Assembly: GCA_030837445.1 (NCBI GenBank)
Contig: JAUPKM010000329.1
Span: 1 to 6,217 of the forward strand
Direction: 5' to 3'
Length of the DNA: 6,217 nt
DNA from: Actinomycetota bacterium
GTDB lineage: Bacteria > Actinomycetota > Actinomycetes > S36-B12 > UBA10799
The position numbers were made by a program, and so were the translations under genes. How positions within the stretch are numbered: the stretch's first letter is position 1; each line of letters starts with the position of its first letter. This document shows, piece by piece, positions 1-4,971 of this stretch. The notes under the pieces were generated by a model, which was given only the letters and a program-made list of their open reading frames with translations, was not told the origin of the DNA and searched no databases.

Positions 1-2
1 CA

Positions 3-953
3 GTATTGGCCCTGACTGCTGTGGCAGCGGCCCCGGCGGCGGCCACCTGGTCCATTGTCGGGGTCGATCCGAAGACCGGCGAAGTCGGCGTGGCCATCGC
101 GAGTTGCGTTGGATTCGAAACTGCTCTCGCTCCGACGCTGGTGCCGGGCAAGGGTGCCGCCGTTTCCCAGGCGGGCCTCAACAAGGAGTCCGGGGCCGCG
201 ATCGTCAAGGGGCTAGAGGAAGGTCAGAGCGCGGAACAGGTGATCTCCGGGCTCACCCAATCCTCCTTTGATCAGGAGTTGCCGCTGCGGCAGTACGGCG
301 TGGTGACCCTCCCCTCCGGGGTGGCCACCTTCACGGGTTCTGATGTACCGGCGGCGGCCGGCGCGGTCGCCAACCCCGGCAAGACGGCGTCGGTCCAAGG
401 TGCGGCAGTCGAATCCGACGCCGTCCTCGCCGAATCACTGAAGGCGTTCGACACCACGTCCGGCGATCTTGGTGAGAAGTTGGTTGCGGGCTTGAACGCG
501 GGCAACAAGGCAGGTGGCGATGCCGACTGCGTCGAGGATGCCAACGCGGCGTCCCTACTGGTCGCCAACAAGGACGAACTGCCTTACTCGCAGACGAAAC
601 GCTTGCCCGACCAATTCCAGGCGTTCGTCTATGCGATCTACGGCCGAGACTTCGCCCAGGCACCGCCGCAGGGCAACGTGCCGTCTACCTACATCTCAGT
701 AGTCACCGGCCAAGGGGACAACGCCGTGGTTCGGCTCAGTGAAACCTACGCCAAGGTGAAGGACACGCCCGGACCGATCAAGCAGCGAATTATCGCGCCG
801 AGCGCCAGCGGCGGCGATGCCACCGGCTTCCTGGCCCGAGTGGGGTTCGTGGTGCTGGTTGTGGCCACCATCGCCGTGGTGGTGGTGGTTGTGCTGCTCC
901 TCCGGCGGGCGGCTGGCAAGGCGCAGCGTCCGGGGCCCGAGGCCGGGAAGTAA
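3..953 (+). CDS. Secreted, membrane-anchored DUF1028 (Ntn-hydrolase-like) protein, 5' partial
   Basis: The reading frame is open from the window edge, so the true start lies upstream; TTG at 6 is only the first start-like codon. Numbering from it, residues 1-13 (Leu-Ala-Leu-Thr then Ala/Pro) look like the end of a signal peptide. The DUF1028 core starts at TWSIVGVDPKTGEVGVAIAS (14-33). Other family-like stretches are VSQAGLN (53-59), the 'G-x-x-x-S-V-Q-G' segment near 125-132, and GGDADC (170-175) followed by AASLLV. Residues about 277-299 are a Val/Ile/Leu-rich membrane helix followed by Arg-Arg and a short polar tail, which implies an extracellular domain with a C-terminal anchor. DUF1028 proteins are structurally related to Ntn hydrolases but have no settled reaction, so the substrate is unknown. 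Cys34 and Cys175 could form a disulfide if exported. Family assignment is confident; the anchoring and the enzyme role are inference. Confidence 0.88.
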   Translation, partial: VLALTAVAAAPAAATWSIVGVDPKTGEVGVAIASCVGFETALAPTLVPGKGAAVSQAGLNKESGAAIVKGLEEGQSAEQVISGLTQSSFDQELPLRQYGVVTLPSGVATFTGSDVPAAAGAVANPGKTASVQGAAVESDAVLAESLKAFDTTSGDLGEKLVAGLNAGNKAGGDADCVEDANAASLLVANKDELPYSQTKRLPDQFQAFVYAIYGRDFAQAPPQGNVPSTYISVVTGQGDNAVVRLSETYAKVKDTPGPIKQRIIAPSASGGDATGFLARVGFVVLVVATIAVVVVVVLLLRRAAGKAQRPGPEAGK

Positions 954-970
954 GTAGGAAGTGCCTGCTC

Positions 971-990
971 GGCCACGTTGGACAGTGGCC
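971..990. terminator. Inverted repeat after DUF1028 gene, candidate bidirectional terminator
   Basis: Perfect 6-bp arms GGCCAC (971-976) and GTGGCC (985-990) flank an 8-base loop. The repeat lies 17 bases after the DUF1028 stop and 10 bases beyond the stop of the leftward small ORF (1001-1126), so it sits where converging transcripts would end. There is no clear T-run on either side, so termination is inferred from position. Confidence 0.4.
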
Positions 991-1000
991 CTGAGAGCCG

Positions 1001-1126
1001 CTATGCGACTCGTCGCATCAGACCCTTTGCGCACGCCCTGGCCAGCTGCGGATACACGTGGGTGCGCGACCAGCGGGTCTCGACATACACGATCTCGCGA
1101 CCGCTCAACGTTCGGAAGACCATCAT
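1001..1126 (-). CDS. Probable 41-residue small basic protein, unrecognised
   Basis: This ORF reads leftwards from ATG-ATG (1126-1121) to TAG (1003-1001). It is preceded by GGAGGTG (1139-1133) with a 6-base spacer, which is close to an ideal Shine-Dalgarno. About three quarters of its codons end in G or C, as expected for a real gene in this genome. The product starts MMVFRTLSGREIVYVETRW, continues with a Tyr-Pro-Gln-Leu-Ala segment, and ends in a basic tail (Lys-Gly-Leu-Met-Arg-Arg). Its composition is that of a folded or helical protein: mixed hydrophobic and charged residues and two Trp/Tyr-containing strands. I see no signal peptide or membrane helix. I do not recognise a family. It is too short for ordinary gene callers. 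It could instead be the conserved end of a decayed larger gene, but the in-frame stop 26 codons upstream of the ATG and the well-placed ribosome site favour a free-standing small gene. Confidence 0.55.
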   Translation of the reverse strand: MMVFRTLSGREIVYVETRWSRTHVYPQLARACAKGLMRRVA

Positions 1127-1132
1127 GATCGA

Positions 1133-1139
1133 CACCTCC
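1133..1139 (-). promoter_or_regulatory. Shine-Dalgarno of the 41-codon ORF
   Basis: GGAGGTG on the minus strand, six bases before ATG at 1126. It sets the start at the ATG-ATG pair rather than at in-frame GTG or TTG codons further upstream. Confidence 0.6.
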
Positions 1140-1180
1140 AACAGTTCCTGGCAGTACCATCCTCGACCCGAAGTACCCCG

Positions 1181-1216
1181 GACTAGATAGAATTTGCCAA
1201 GAAACCCTTAGAAACA
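1181..1216 (-). promoter_or_regulatory. AT-richer patch, possible promoter for the 41-codon ORF
   Basis: Unusually AT-rich for this window, with TTGGCA on the minus strand (1200-1195, five of six to the -35 consensus) and two direct copies of GAAAC (plus strand, near 1201-1215) ten bases apart. No convincing -10 lies at the right spacing, so this is only a candidate. The remainder of 1140-1223 shows nothing else that I can support. Confidence 0.2.
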
Positions 1217-1223
1217 TTGAACC

Positions 1224-1245
1224 ATTGCCGTTGGGTCCTGGCAAT
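1224..1245 (-). terminator. Inverted repeat just after VOC gene, candidate terminator
   Basis: Perfect arms ATTGCC (1224-1229) and GGCAAT (1240-1245) enclose 10 bases. The repeat begins 16 bases beyond the VOC-family stop on the minus strand. The minus-strand sequence that follows is moderately T-rich (TTCAATGTTTCT), which is compatible with a weak intrinsic terminator. Confidence 0.45.
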
Positions 1246-1261
1246 CGCAGGGGAACGCGAG

Positions 1262-1735
1262 TTAGCCGCGAACAGCCGCCTCGATAGCCGCCACGTCGAT
1301 TTTCTGCATCGGCATCATGGCCTCGAACGCACGCCGGGCCTCATCCCCACCGGCGGCCATCGCTTCGATCAGCACCCGCGGCGTGATCTGCCAGGAGAGA
1401 CCCCAGCGATCCTTGCACCAGCCGCAGGCGCTTTCCTGGCCGCCGTTTTCCACGATGGCGTTCCAGTAGCGATCGGTCTCCTGCTGGTCGTCGGTGGCGA
1501 TCTGGAAGGAGAAGGCCTCGGTCTGCGGGAAGTTGGGACCGCCGTTCAACCCCAGGCAGGGGATGCCGGCAACTACGAACTCCACGGTCAGGACGTCTCC
1601 GGCATGTCCGGACGGGTAGTCGGCTGGCGCACCTTGAACGGCCAGCACCCGGCTGTCCGGGAAGGTCGCCGCATAAAAGTTGGCAGCCGCTTCTGCCTCT
1701 CTATCGAACCAGAGACAGATCGTGTTCTTGGGCAT
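1262..1735 (-). CDS. VOC-superfamily protein, PhnB / 3-dmu-9_3-mt type
   Basis: This is a 157-residue protein, about the usual length for the PhnB-like '3-demethylubiquinone-9 3-methyltransferase' family (PF06983). That name is historical: members are vicinal-oxygen-chelate fold proteins, mostly of unknown activity, not proven methyltransferases. Diagnostic features are the start 'MPKNTICLWFDREAEAAANF', the FYAATFPDS segment (20-28), LTVEF (49-53), GLNGGPNFP (62-70), EAFSFQI (73-79), and near the C-terminus CGWCKDRWGLSWQITPR (104-120), which is the family signature. ATG at 1735 is preceded by AAGGGA five bases upstream, which supports the start. The gene lies 111 bases downstream of vapC on the same strand and may be read through from it. 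A hairpin follows its stop. It is probably a cytosolic, soluble, dimeric protein; its substrate cannot be deduced. Confidence 0.92.
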   Translation of the reverse strand: MPKNTICLWFDREAEAAANFYAATFPDSRVLAVQGAPADYPSGHAGDVLTVEFVVAGIPCLGLNGGPNFPQTEAFSFQIATDDQQETDRYWNAIVENGGQESACGWCKDRWGLSWQITPRVLIEAMAAGGDEARRAFEAMMPMQKIDVAAIEAAVRG

Positions 1736-1846
1736 GGGCTTCCCTTCGCCGGTTGAGCCGACATGCTACCCAACGAACCGAGGTTGTCGGAGGCTTCCCA
1801 GGTCGGGATCCGTGCCGGCCCTGGCAGTGGTCGTGCCCAACCTGCC

Positions 1847-2263
1847 CTACCCCGCGGCGGCAAGTCGTTCGACCGGCTGACCGGTGACGGCGGCAATCAA
1901 CTCGAAGTCGGAATCCACGTGCAGCACGATGAGGCCGGCCACTTCTGCGGTGGCGGCAATCAGCAAGTCCGCGCCACCCGGCCCTCGATGCTGGCCGCGT
2001 GTCGCCAACTCTCGTTGTACCGCAAGTGCTCGCTGCTCGATCAACGGCGAAAGGTACTCCAGCGGCATCCGGTCGACTGGGGCTTGCCTGATCGCACTGT
2101 CCCAGTCGTCGGCGCTGCGGGCCGAGAATCCGACCTCGAGCAGCGTCACGGTCGAGATCCTGACGAGTCCCCGCTCGATTCGATTGGACCAGGAGTCCCG
2201 GTCCGAACTGCTGCCGAGGCGGGACAGGGCCGACTTGTCAACCAGCCAGCCGCTCACGACCAC
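1847..2263 (-). CDS. vapC: VapC-type PIN-domain ribonuclease toxin
   Basis: A single PIN domain of 138 residues, full length for VapC. The acidic metal-binding residues are all present: Asp9 in LVDKSAL (7-13), Glu43 in TLLEVGF (40-46), Asp99 in GGADLLIAA (96-104), and Asp117/Asp119 in HVDSDFELIA (115-124). The ending VTGQPVERLA is typical of actinobacterial VapCs. Known members are Mg2+-dependent endoribonucleases that cut tRNA or rRNA and are neutralised by the VapB partner encoded upstream. Two starts are possible: GTG at 2263, or GTG at 2257. The latter gives a 4-base GTGA overlap with the vapB stop (2256-2254). Either way the genes overlap and are translationally coupled. The toxin looks catalytically intact; its RNA target is not predictable from sequence. 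Confidence 0.92.
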   Translation of the reverse strand: MVVSGWLVDKSALSRLGSSSDRDSWSNRIERGLVRISTVTLLEVGFSARSADDWDSAIRQAPVDRMPLEYLSPLIEQRALAVQRELATRGQHRGPGGADLLIAATAEVAGLIVLHVDSDFELIAAVTGQPVERLAAAG

Positions 2264-2475
2264 GCCCGCGACATGACTTCTGCGTCACCCAGATCCTGAG
2301 AGGCCTTGTCGAACCGATCCCAGTCGGCCCTCGACAATGATCCAGTCCTGCTGCGGGCCGCCTGCTCGACGGTTCGCCGCAACAACTCGGCCCGACTCAG
2401 CCCGAGCTCTTTGGCACGACGGTCCAACTCCACAATCACGGACTCATCCAATCCCCGAACAAGCACGTCTGCCAT
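2254..2475 (-). CDS. vapB: VapB-type ribbon-helix-helix antitoxin
   Basis: A 73-residue antitoxin immediately upstream of vapC. Residues 2-8 (ADVLVRG) form the DNA-contacting beta strand. Residues 11-24 and 28-42 (around ELDRRAKELGLSRAELLRR) form the two helices of a ribbon-helix-helix fold. The acidic, Trp-containing tail (50-73) is the expected toxin-binding segment. The start is ATG at 2475, preceded by GGAAGA with a 5-base spacer. The frame stays open further upstream to 2706, but that extension does not resemble a VapB and lacks a better ribosome site. The protein would bind and block VapC and, as a VapBC complex, repress its own promoter. The stop overlaps the vapC start. Confidence 0.9.
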   Translation of the reverse strand: MADVLVRGLDESVIVELDRRAKELGLSRAELLRRTVEQAARSRTGSLSRADWDRFDKASQDLGDAEVMSRAWS

Positions 2476-2498
2476 TGCCGTCTTCCATCCCCGCGAGA

Positions 2499-2514
2499 GT
2501 GATACCACACGATA
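2499..2514 (-). promoter_or_regulatory. Candidate vapBC promoter/operator
   Basis: The minus strand carries TATCGT (2514-2509), which fits the actinobacterial -10 pattern TANNNT. A direct repeat TATC-N6-TATC (2514-2501) repeats at ten bases, one helical turn, as ribbon-helix-helix dimers often recognise. It lies 24-39 bases before the vapB start. No good -35 is visible. Confidence 0.3.
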
Positions 2515-2557
2515 GCATTTGGCTGGCAGAAGCAGCACGGACTCCGCGCGGCATTGC

Positions 2558-2574
2558 GGATTCGAGCAGAATCC
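2558..2574. repeat. Perfect 6-bp-arm palindrome in the vapB / 172-residue-protein gap
   Basis: GGATTC (2558-2563), spacer GAGCA, GAATCC (2569-2574). An outer CCGCG (2544-2548) can pair with CGCGG (2576-2580), so a larger stem with an asymmetric bulge is possible. It lies between two divergent genes, where a terminator is not expected, so a repressor operator for one or both is the likelier reading. The rest of 2515-2661 holds nothing else I can support apart from the ribosome site of the next gene. Confidence 0.35.
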
Positions 2575-2661
2575 ACGCGGGGCAGTCCACAGATTGCCAC
2601 TCCCCCTGGAACCGGGACGTCGCACCGACTGTGATGGTGGTCTTCCAATCAAGGGGCAGGG

Positions 2662-3180
2662 ATGACACCGTTGGACGACTGGCGAGCGGGGCTCCGTCTG
2701 CTGCACACCCGCCCCCTAAGCTACGACCCGATCTTCGATGTCGAGTTGACCAAGTCCGCGCGCGACGCAGGCTGGATCGAGGTGATATCCCCGGTTGAAG
2801 ACGGCTACGGTCCATGGCCTGCCGGTGAGCCCCACCTGGATTGGGACGGCCGAGACGAAACACGACACCAGGTCACCGGCGCCGACGCGCACTTGGACTG
2901 GGGACGCCAGTATGTCCACCCGGACTACTACCGCGTCGGGCTTGCGGTCCAGCAGATCGCCTATTCGATCCAACTGCTGCGCGTCGGCCAATGGCGGCAC
3001 GGACCGGCGGTTCTGGTGGTGGACATTAGGCGCCTGACCTCGCCCCATCGCCAAGAAGGTTGGCCGGAGGTGGAGTCCCGGTTACACAGTCAGAGCGATG
3101 GTCAACTGAGGTGCTGGCCCGGACCTGACGACGACAGCCTGCGTTGGCGCAGACAATTCGGCCTGCCCCTGCTGGCATGA
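2662..3180 (+). CDS. Unrecognised 172-residue soluble protein
   Basis: A complete ORF starting at ATG 2662, preceded by AAGGGGCAGG, a good Shine-Dalgarno. Codon third positions are strongly G/C, as in the neighbouring confirmed genes, which favours this frame over the overlapping ones. The product is rich in Trp, Asp, His and Arg, without a signal peptide or membrane helix, so it is probably cytosolic. Visible blocks are an N-terminal 'DDWRAGLRLLHTRPLSYDP', a repeated His-Leu-Asp-Trp element (HLDWDG at 58-63, HLDWGRQYVHPDYYRVG at 77-93), a hydrophobic helix LAVQQIAYSIQLLRVG (94-109), and a beta-like AVLVVDIRRL (115-124). I do not recognise a family or catalytic signature. It is followed 70 bases later by a secreted esterase gene on the same strand, with a strong hairpin between them, so co-transcription is uncertain. 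Confidence 0.72.
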   Translation: MTPLDDWRAGLRLLHTRPLSYDPIFDVELTKSARDAGWIEVISPVEDGYGPWPAGEPHLDWDGRDETRHQVTGADAHLDWGRQYVHPDYYRVGLAVQQIAYSIQLLRVGQWRHGPAVLVVDIRRLTSPHRQEGWPEVESRLHSQSDGQLRCWPGPDDDSLRWRRQFGLPLLA

Positions 3181-3210
3181 GCACGAACCCCTCTCAGAGT
3201 CGACGAACCA

Positions 3211-3234
3211 ACTCGGTGGCGCGAGTCGCCGAGT
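3211..3234. terminator. Strong hairpin with GCGA tetraloop between two rightward genes
   Basis: Arms 3211-3220 and 3225-3234 pair over 10 bp (eight Watson-Crick, two G-U on the plus-strand RNA) and close on GCGA, a GNRA-class tetraloop. It starts 30 bases after the stop of the 172-residue gene and ends 16 bases before the esterase ATG. No T-run follows. It could be a terminator or attenuator, or a structure protecting or masking the esterase 5' end. Confidence 0.45.
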
Positions 3235-3250
3235 GTGCGAAAGTTGGTGG

Positions 3251-4216
3251 ATGTCCAGATCTTGGCCGCGGCTGATGCTCGCGGGCGCCCTGCTGCTTAC
3301 CGGCTGCAACTCTGCGGCCACCGGTACTCCGACGAACGGCACGACCGGGTCGGGGGTAGCTACCTCGGCTGGCTGCAGTGCGGCGGCGGCCGCGACCGCT
3401 GGCACCTATGAAGAAACCGTCACGGTGGGCGACCAACAGCGCCGCTACATCGTGCACGTGCCCACAGGATATGTCGCCGACAAGCCCACCCCAGTCGTCC
3501 TCACCCTGCACGGCAGCGGCTCCACCGCCGCTCAGCAGATGGCGCTCACCGGGATTGCCGACTCCTCCGACAAGCACGGCTTCGTCGTGATCGCCCCGCA
3601 GGCAGTAGCTGGCCAGTGGCAGCTGCCCGACTACAAGGGAACGACCGCTGTCACCGACGAAGCTACGTATCTGCGCACGGTGATGGCCGAGGTCGACCAA
3701 AAGGTCTGCCTTGATCACAGCCGACAGTACGCATCCGGAATGTCCTTGGGATCGATCATGACGTTTGTGCTGGCCTGCGCCCAGGAACAGACCTTCGCCG
3801 CGTTCGGCGGGGTCGGTGCCACCTTCTACCGGCCGGTGTGCGGCCAGTCCCCGCCAGCGCCGATCATCTATTTCCACGGCGGTCAAGACACAGTCGTCCC
3901 AATTGGAGGGGGCAACGTACGAGGGTTCGATTTCAGCCCGGTACAACAGACGATGGTGGACTGGGCCGCGCACAACCGTTGCGCACCGACCCCGGCCAAG
4001 ACCCAGATCGGCGAGGCCACCCGCTTCCTCTGGAGCGGCTGTGCCGCCAATGCCGACGTCGACTACTACCGCGTTGCGGGGGCCGGGCACACCTGGCCAG
4101 GGGGCCCAGTTGACGTCGCCAATCTGATCGAACCGACTCTGGGCAAGACCACCCGGGATGTATCCGCCAACGACCTGATGTGGCAATTCTTCAGCCGCTA
4201 TCGGCTGCCGACCTGA
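3251..4216 (+). CDS. PHB-depolymerase-family lipoprotein esterase (LpqC-like)
   Basis: A 321-residue alpha/beta-hydrolase of the esterase PHB-depolymerase / LpqC family (COG3509), which includes PHB depolymerases, feruloyl and acetylxylan esterases. An N-terminal signal with lipobox LLTGC puts the lipidated Cys at 19, so it should be tethered outside the cell membrane. A Ser/Thr/Gly/Ala-rich linker runs to about residue 52. Catalytic features: oxyanion loop LHGSG (86-90), nucleophile elbow GMSLG with Ser165, FHGGQDTVVP with Asp213, and GAGHTWPG with His280. The triad is therefore complete. The likely reaction is hydrolysis of polyester or plant-ester bonds outside the cell; the exact substrate is not deducible. 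I chose ATG 3251 over GTG 3233 because the GTG falls inside the hairpin and the extra residues add nothing to the signal peptide. The ribosome site is weak either way. Confidence 0.9.
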   Translation: MSRSWPRLMLAGALLLTGCNSAATGTPTNGTTGSGVATSAGCSAAAAATAGTYEETVTVGDQQRRYIVHVPTGYVADKPTPVVLTLHGSGSTAAQQMALTGIADSSDKHGFVVIAPQAVAGQWQLPDYKGTTAVTDEATYLRTVMAEVDQKVCLDHSRQYASGMSLGSIMTFVLACAQEQTFAAFGGVGATFYRPVCGQSPPAPIIYFHGGQDTVVPIGGGNVRGFDFSPVQQTMVDWAAHNRCAPTPAKTQIGEATRFLWSGCAANADVDYYRVAGAGHTWPGGPVDVANLIEPTLGKTTRDVSANDLMWQFFSRYRLPT

Positions 4217-4220
4217 ACGG

Positions 4221-4251
4221 GACCGGCCGAGCGGCATCGCGTCGCGCGGTC
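4221..4251 (+). terminator. Weak GC-rich inverted repeat after the esterase gene
   Basis: GACCG (4221-4225) can pair with CGGTC (4247-4251), with a smaller GCC/GGC stem inside, starting five bases past the esterase stop. There is no T-run. A terminator is possible but poorly supported. Confidence 0.22.
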
Positions 4252-4266
4252 GTCAAGGTAAGTCCC

Positions 4267-4272
4267 TACCAT
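4267..4272 (+). promoter_or_regulatory. Candidate -10 for a leaderless PAP2 transcript
   Basis: TACCAT fits TANNNT and ends six bases before ATG 4279, the spacing seen for leaderless mRNAs in actinobacteria. The gene also lacks a properly spaced Shine-Dalgarno; the GGGG before the ATG is too close. No -35 is evident. Confidence 0.25.
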
Positions 4273-4278
4273 CGGGGC

Positions 4279-4971
4279 ATGACCAATTCCACCACGGCCA
4301 TCGGTCCTGACGAGATCCCCGACGCCCACGAGCTCGGAACGGCCCGGCCCGCACCAGAGGCAGCCAACACCTCCGCTGGGACGCAGCCGACGAGCCCGCT
4401 GGCCGCGTTGGTGCGATTGGATGAACGGATCTACCAGTCCCTTGCCGCACCTCTCGGGTCACCATTTGACCGCACTCTGAGCCTCCTGACCAATGCGGCG
4501 GATCATTCCAAGCTATCCGTCGCGATGGCCGCCGGGCTCGCGCTGCTCGGCGGGACCCGCGGCCGCCGAGCAGCAGCGACCGGATTGGTGTCGGTGGCCC
4601 TCACCTCCGCGACCGCCAACGCGATTGTGAAACCCCTCGCCCGCCGCAGGCGTCCAGCCAGGAGTGAACAGCACTTGGCTCATCCACCCGCCTCCAGCCA
4701 CCACGTTCCGATGCCGGACTCGCACTCCTTCCCTTCTGGACACACTGCCGCCGCGTTCGCGTTCGCGACCGGGGTGGCCACCGTCTGGCCGGGCGTGGCT
4801 CGAGGTCCGGCGTTGGTCGCTGTGATCGTCGGCTACTCCCGAGTACACGCCGGCGTGCACTTCCCTGGCGACGTGGTCCTCGGAGCCCTGCTCGGGTCGG
4901 CTGTCGCGTTAGCGGTAGGCCGTTCCACTCGGCAGTTCGGATCGGACGCCCCGACAACTCACTTGAGATGA
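4279..4971 (+). CDS. PAP2-family integral membrane phosphatase
   Basis: A 230-residue member of the type 2 phosphatidic acid phosphatase family, with every catalytic motif intact: KPLARRRRP (118-126, the K-x6-RP motif), FPSGH (151-155), and SRVHAGVHFPGD (187-198, the SR-x5-H-x3-D motif). His155 and His194 are the expected phosphohistidine nucleophile and general acid/base pair. Residues 1-40 are a polar Ala/Pro/Thr tail. About five hydrophobic segments follow (around 80-92, 100-117, 153-170, 177-187 and 196-214), as usual for small membrane PAP2 enzymes that dephosphorylate lipid phosphates such as phosphatidate or undecaprenyl pyrophosphate. Which substrate applies here is unknown. ATG 4279 is preferred because the upstream extension to 4180 overlaps the esterase gene. 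The 3' end overlaps the convergent PucR gene by 13 bases. Confidence 0.92.
   Translation: MTNSTTAIGPDEIPDAHELGTARPAPEAANTSAGTQPTSPLAALVRLDERIYQSLAAPLGSPFDRTLSLLTNAADHSKLSVAMAAGLALLGGTRGRRAAATGLVSVALTSATANAIVKPLARRRRPARSEQHLAHPPASSHHVPMPDSHSFPSGHTAAAFAFATGVATVWPGVARGPALVAVIVGYSRVHAGVHFPGDVVLGALLGSAVALAVGRSTRQFGSDAPTTHLR

Noticed and set aside
696..1244. A 182-codon minus-strand frame spanning the DUF1028 3' end and the gap, with a His-rich run
   Set aside because: The poly-His stretch is the complement of the GTG-rich codons of the membrane helix; the frame has no coding character, and the small ORF at 1001-1126 lies in a different frame.
1217..1756. A 179-codon plus-strand open frame across the VOC gene
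   Set aside because: It lies antisense to a gene with a clear family signature; no ribosome site or domain supports it.
1736..1846. Short TGCC/GGCA inverted repeat near 1813-1826 between vapC and the VOC gene
   Set aside because: Only four pairs and no T-run; expected by chance in G+C-rich DNA.
1763..2299. A 178-codon plus-strand frame across vapC
   Set aside because: Antisense shadow of an intact PIN-domain gene.
2476..2706. Upstream in-frame extension of vapB
   Set aside because: The extension does not resemble any VapB sequence and would run into the start of the divergent gene; the ATG at 2475 has its own ribosome site and gives the normal length.
2716..3054. A 112-codon minus-strand frame inside the 172-residue gene
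   Set aside because: The plus-strand frame is longer, has a good ribosome site and has better third-position G/C bias.
3194..4237. A 347-codon open frame antisense to the esterase gene
   Set aside because: It is an exact shadow of a confidently identified gene in G+C-rich DNA; its translation is Gly/Arg-rich with no recognisable domain.
4180..4278. Longer N-terminus for the PAP2 protein starting at 4180
   Set aside because: It overlaps the esterase coding end by 37 bases and adds low-complexity sequence; ATG 4279 gives the usual architecture.
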